From: an uncultured Eubacteriales bacterium
GTDB taxonomy: Bacteria; Bacillota; Clostridia; Oscillospirales; Ruminococcaceae
DNA: 16,869 bases
Direction of reading: 5' to 3'
NCBI GenBank assembly: GCA_959605275.1
Contig: CAUHFD010000036.1
Location: 1-16,869 of the forward strand
A program made the position numbers and the translations under genes. Position 1 is the first letter of the stretch, and each line of letters starts with the position of its first letter. This document shows, in pieces, positions 15,201-16,869 of this stretch. The notes under the pieces were generated by a model. The model was not told where the DNA came from. It worked only from the letters and a program-made list of their open reading frames with translations, and did not search any database.

Positions 15201-16869
15201 TGAGGCAGTTGCAGGCGAAAACAATAGATATCGTATCAGAAATAAAGCAACCGGCTTTTACATCACACAGGTTAACGATGCCATTGTTCAGCAAGCTTAC
15301 AATGAGAATGACGGGCAACAGTGGGAATTGGAAGATGAATATGGTCTGAAATACACATTAATTAACATTCAAACCGGTAAAGCTCTTCGTTTGGATATGG
15401 GAACTTTCCCGCTTCCGGGTGACGTGGATCACAGTGCAGAGTGTTTGGTTGCATTTCAGCGTTATGCTTCCGGAATTTTACCAAGAGATGAAAGAGCAAG
15501 CGAAACACCGATGGCTGGGCAGGATTATTATATTTATAACTGGCAGTTTAAGGTAGTTGTAGACGGAGTGAAAAAGGGCGGAATTCTGGTTGCAACCGAT
15601 ATCGAAGCCGATCCCGGAGAGATAATCCCAGATGAACCGATGCAGGATCAGGATGTAGCGAATCCTCCGATTGAGGCAGATGAGGCTGTAAATGTAAAAT
15701 TAGTGCCGATGTCCTCTGCAGCAAAGACCGGCAGTCAAATATGGATTTTTAAGGAAGTGTCCATTGATCCGTTCCCGAGTTTCTTGGAAACGTTGGGCGT
15801 AGAATTGGGAACAGATTTGCCTTCTTATCCGGAAAAACTGACAGTCGGATATACCATTCAAAATAAGGAAACAGGTTTATATTTAACCGATATGGGCGGA
15901 ACGTTGGTTCAGATGCAAAAGAATGACTCGCCGGAGCAGATTTGGACGGTAGAAAATTATCCGTATACTATTGATACGAAATATCTAAAGATTGTACGTA
16001 ATTATGGAACGAATCACCAGCTTGAATTTGCGAACGATGTAACTCCCGGACTATATAGCCCTGAAAACTATGATAGCGAAACTGATACGCAATGGCCGGA
16101 GTTAAATAAAAAATACGGCGGACCGCTTGCAGGCATCAGTACGCTGGCATTTGCCCGTGTACCGTCTGATATGGTGGTAAATAATATATTCCCGGAAGAC
16201 GGAAAGGGATATTATATTTATTGCGGCGGACATGGCAGAGGTGCGTCTTTACTAGAGGCTGAAGGCGGAAAGGACGAAGATCAGACGACCGATATTCCGT
16301 CTGCGGACACCTGGAAAGATCAACAAAAGGATTTTACGTACAGCAATGATTTTGAGCAGGAACTAAATTCTGAAAATGAGGATTGGGATCTGTTATTCGG
16401 CGGAGAAATATATGATGGTTATCTCGGCGGTCAGCCGATCGGTGAAACCGAATCATATGGTATTGGATTTCGCCATGGAACCAGTGGCATGGGAACCAAC
16501 CGTATTAAATTCGATCTGCTGATTCCGGAAGCAAGTGTTGGAAAGGTAGCAGTTGCGTTGCGTTTGAACGACTACATGGATGTAGAAGATGAACAAACAG
16601 GTTTGAGGCTATATTTGGACAAAGACGGGAAAATTGGATTAAAATATGTTGGCGATTCCAATTCAGTTACGTATCGTACAACAGGGCTTAACTTTTATGA
16701 GTACCGCGCCGTTTATATTGAGGACAACACGGATACCAATACGATTAAAGTGTACTTTGATAACGATAATCAGGTGAAAACACTGGTTGCTACGGTAACC
16801 ATAGCTGATGGCGTCGTTACGTTAAACCCTGCCGTACCGGGTCAGGACGGCAATCCCCAAAGTACGATC
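12217..16869 (+). CDS. Giant secreted protein with eight ricin-type lectin-like repeats (3' partial)
   Basis: The frame opens at ATG 12217 and has no stop through base 16869, giving 1551 visible residues. Residues 1-28 are a signal peptide (KQR, hydrophobic core, cleavage near FAAA-S). Eight units of about 150-190 residues follow, marked by the tryptophan of NEKW-type motifs near residues 50, 199, 350, 503, 664, 815, 990 and 1173. Each has YKIRNKATDLYLT-like strands and, in most, a second QxW motif (QVW at 92-94, 241-243, 392-394, 545-547, 857-859; QTW at 706-708), then AGEYYIYN. This is the signature of ricin-type beta-trefoil lectins (RICIN family). From about residue 1372 a beta-sandwich-like domain begins (DFTYSNDFEQELNSENEDW, then NRIKFDLLIP), resembling laminin-G/concanavalin-like folds. 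It probably binds glycan at the cell surface. The missing C-terminus may hold an enzyme or an anchor. Confidence 0.88.
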   Translation, partial: MLKQRIISFVTAVAILVSGLSFNMFAAASDPQSELSLGLTNRQSVSNAPNEKWILENVSGTEYKIRNKATDLYLTDKNGTAVQMSATGDNTQVWIFSDHYGVSHWKVQNKETNNYLTCFGSVALVTPESYGYNGTDMVCLSAGDLTDPLEVSELAAGEYYIYNEYGSQPGGSFPEINCVLTGNLGLGLTSRQAVSNAANEKWILENVSGNDYKIKNKATNLYLTDINGTAIQASKNGDNTQVWNFADHYGVSHWKVSNKGTGNYLTVFGEIKLGAEDGNGTGMVCLSAGDLTDPLEVSELAAGEYYIYNEYGSRPDGSFPNINCVLTGNIPVETKPLELVPRSEVTGTDNEKWILENVSGNDYKIKNKATNLYLTEKDGAAVQMTATGDDTQVWNFSDNWGYLWKMQNKATGNYLTSYGSIKTLTVDEFSAQGVQLMSLAVSDLNTPITQSELKAGEYYLYNHHGTTAGGDTPNEKCVIISEKVAETKPLELVSRSEVTGTDNEKWILENVSGNDYKVKNKATNLYLTEKNGAAIQTAESGNDTQVWNFSDNWGYLWKMQNKATGNYLTSYGTVKTLTADEFSAQGVQLMSLAVSDLNTPITQSELKSGEYYLYNHHGTTAGGDTPNEKCVIISKTDTPVDPPIPTEEGKLTLLARGEASGADAEKWLLENVSGNDYKIKNKLTGLYLTEKDNTAVQMSDIDSETQTWTISDHYGYLWKIQNKSTKNYLTTFQTVTMVSESSYEGNGGQLTTLAKEIGTPIAIDQLAEGEFYIYNHHFTGTDGSNANAPCVLAAEVPKTQELDVISRSEINNSDNQKWILTQVSGSDYTIHNKATGLFLTDNNGVAVQMSENGENNQVWNFADHYGVSHWKVQNKATGNYLTCFGSVALIAPASYGYNGTDMICLSTGDLTDPLEASELAAGEYYVYNEYGSRPDGSYPNIKCVIIGTEDETLPDDSKLDGDPNEKITLDADKVYEMNVADYTTANGAASQKWIFEAVAGENNRYRIRNKATGFYITQVNDAIVQQAYNENDGQQWELEDEYGLKYTLINIQTGKALRLDMGTFPLPGDVDHSAECLVAFQRYASGILPRDERASETPMAGQDYYIYNWQFKVVVDGVKKGGILVATDIEADPGEIIPDEPMQDQDVANPPIEADEAVNVKLVPMSSAAKTGSQIWIFKEVSIDPFPSFLETLGVELGTDLPSYPEKLTVGYTIQNKETGLYLTDMGGTLVQMQKNDSPEQIWTVENYPYTIDTKYLKIVRNYGTNHQLEFANDVTPGLYSPENYDSETDTQWPELNKKYGGPLAGISTLAFARVPSDMVVNNIFPEDGKGYYIYCGGHGRGASLLEAEGGKDEDQTTDIPSADTWKDQQKDFTYSNDFEQELNSENEDWDLLFGGEIYDGYLGGQPIGETESYGIGFRHGTSGMGTNRIKFDLLIPEASVGKVAVALRLNDYMDVEDEQTGLRLYLDKDGKIGLKYVGDSNSVTYRTTGLNFYEYRAVYIEDNTDTNTIKVYFDNDNQVKTLVATVTIADGVVTLNPAVPGQDGNPQSTI
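12625..12698 (+). repeat. 74-bp exact direct repeat, copy 1 (unit 1)
   Basis: This stretch is identical over 74 bases to 13063-13136 in unit 2, 438 bp downstream. It encodes MVCLSAGDLTDPLEVSELAA plus the following GEYYI. The match includes every third codon position, while flanking parts of the same units differ, so the segment was probably copied recently or homogenised by gene conversion. Confidence 0.9.
13063..13136 (+). repeat. 74-bp exact direct repeat, copy 2 (unit 2)
   Basis: This is the second copy of the segment at 12625-12698. A related but diverged version occurs in unit 6 (encoding MICLSTGDLTDPLEASELAA), and none is present in units 3-5. Confidence 0.9.
13212..14120 (+). repeat. 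Near-identical tandem pair of units 3 and 4 (459-bp period)
   Basis: Unit 3 (from 13212) and unit 4 (from 13671) align without gaps over about 450 bp. Both begin with the same 25 bases and then differ by single substitutions, most of them silent. By eye about a dozen residues differ. The central part DNWGYLWKMQNKATGNYLTS and the tail YYLYNHHGTTAGGDTPNEKC are the same in both. This is a recent tandem duplication kept under protein-level constraint. Confidence 0.88.

Larger units (their letters stand above)
12319..16260 (+). repeat. Array of eight in-frame lectin-like repeat units
   Basis: Approximate unit starts are 12319, 12766, 13219, 13678, 14161, 14614, 15139 and 15688, with periods of 447, 453, 459, 483, 453, 525 and 549 bp. 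All periods are multiples of three. Units 1-6 are clearly alike. Units 7 and 8 are diverged and longer but keep QKW or QIW, an RNKATGFYIT-like strand and YYIYN. Units 1-5 have EKW where units 6-8 have QKW or QIW. Each unit is the size of a full beta-trefoil rather than one 40-residue lobe. Boundaries were set by aligning the EKW/QKW motifs by eye. Confidence 0.85.

Noticed and set aside
12319..16260. Repeats as a CRISPR or satellite array
   Set aside because: Periods of about 450 bp are all multiples of three, the frame is continuous, and the translation has conserved lectin-type motifs, so they are protein domain repeats.

Overview
The window is a single, entirely plus-strand gene cluster from a low-to-mid GC Gram-positive anaerobe-like bacterium, most likely a member of the Clostridia. 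The evidence is strong AGGAGG-type ribosome binding sites, Gram-positive type lipoproteins and surface proteins, and family content: ATPase-less CUT1-type sugar ABC transporters, a DUF5696-like lipoprotein, a Yip1-family protein and tandem ricin-type lectin repeats. I cannot name genus or species. I see no mobile element, CRISPR array, tRNA or rRNA.

Layout. Bases 1-132 hold the last 43 codons of what is probably an ABC transporter sugar-binding protein. Two CUT1 permeases follow (199-1128 and 1132-1989). Next comes a three-gene envelope cassette: a secreted NHL-propeller/TPR protein with a C-terminal membrane anchor (2070-3587), a polytopic Yip1-family membrane protein (3620-4285) and a large DUF5696-like lipoprotein (4328-6973). 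A 155-bp gap with three consecutive stem-loops (6989-7083) separates this from a second CUT1 permease pair (7129-8079 and 8110-9015). Then come a lipoprotein with a GH71/GH99-like barrel and a CBM9/DOMON-like domain (9114-10994), and a second CBM9/DOMON-like protein on a Ser/Thr stalk with a C-terminal transmembrane anchor (11014-12168). The last gene is a very large secreted protein starting at 12217 and still open at the window end (1551 codons visible). It carries eight ricin-type, QxW-containing units followed by the start of a beta-sandwich-like domain.

How it works together (inference). The cluster looks like a glycan capture, processing and uptake locus. Surface lectin and CBM proteins would bind a carbohydrate, the GH-like lipoprotein (and perhaps the DUF5696 protein) would process or present it, and the two permease pairs would import products. 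No ABC ATPase is visible, so a shared MsmX/MsiK-type ATPase encoded elsewhere is expected. Only one substrate-binding protein is visible for two permease pairs. Gene gaps are short (3-155 bp), no rho-independent terminator is evident, and all genes share a direction, so an operon or staggered operon is likely.

Several longest-ORF starts appear to be too far upstream. Shine-Dalgarno position and signal peptides support internal starts at 2070, 4328, 8110 and 11014. The most unusual part is the eight-unit lectin-like protein. Its units are partly near-identical in DNA, and their order suggests duplication plus shuffling.
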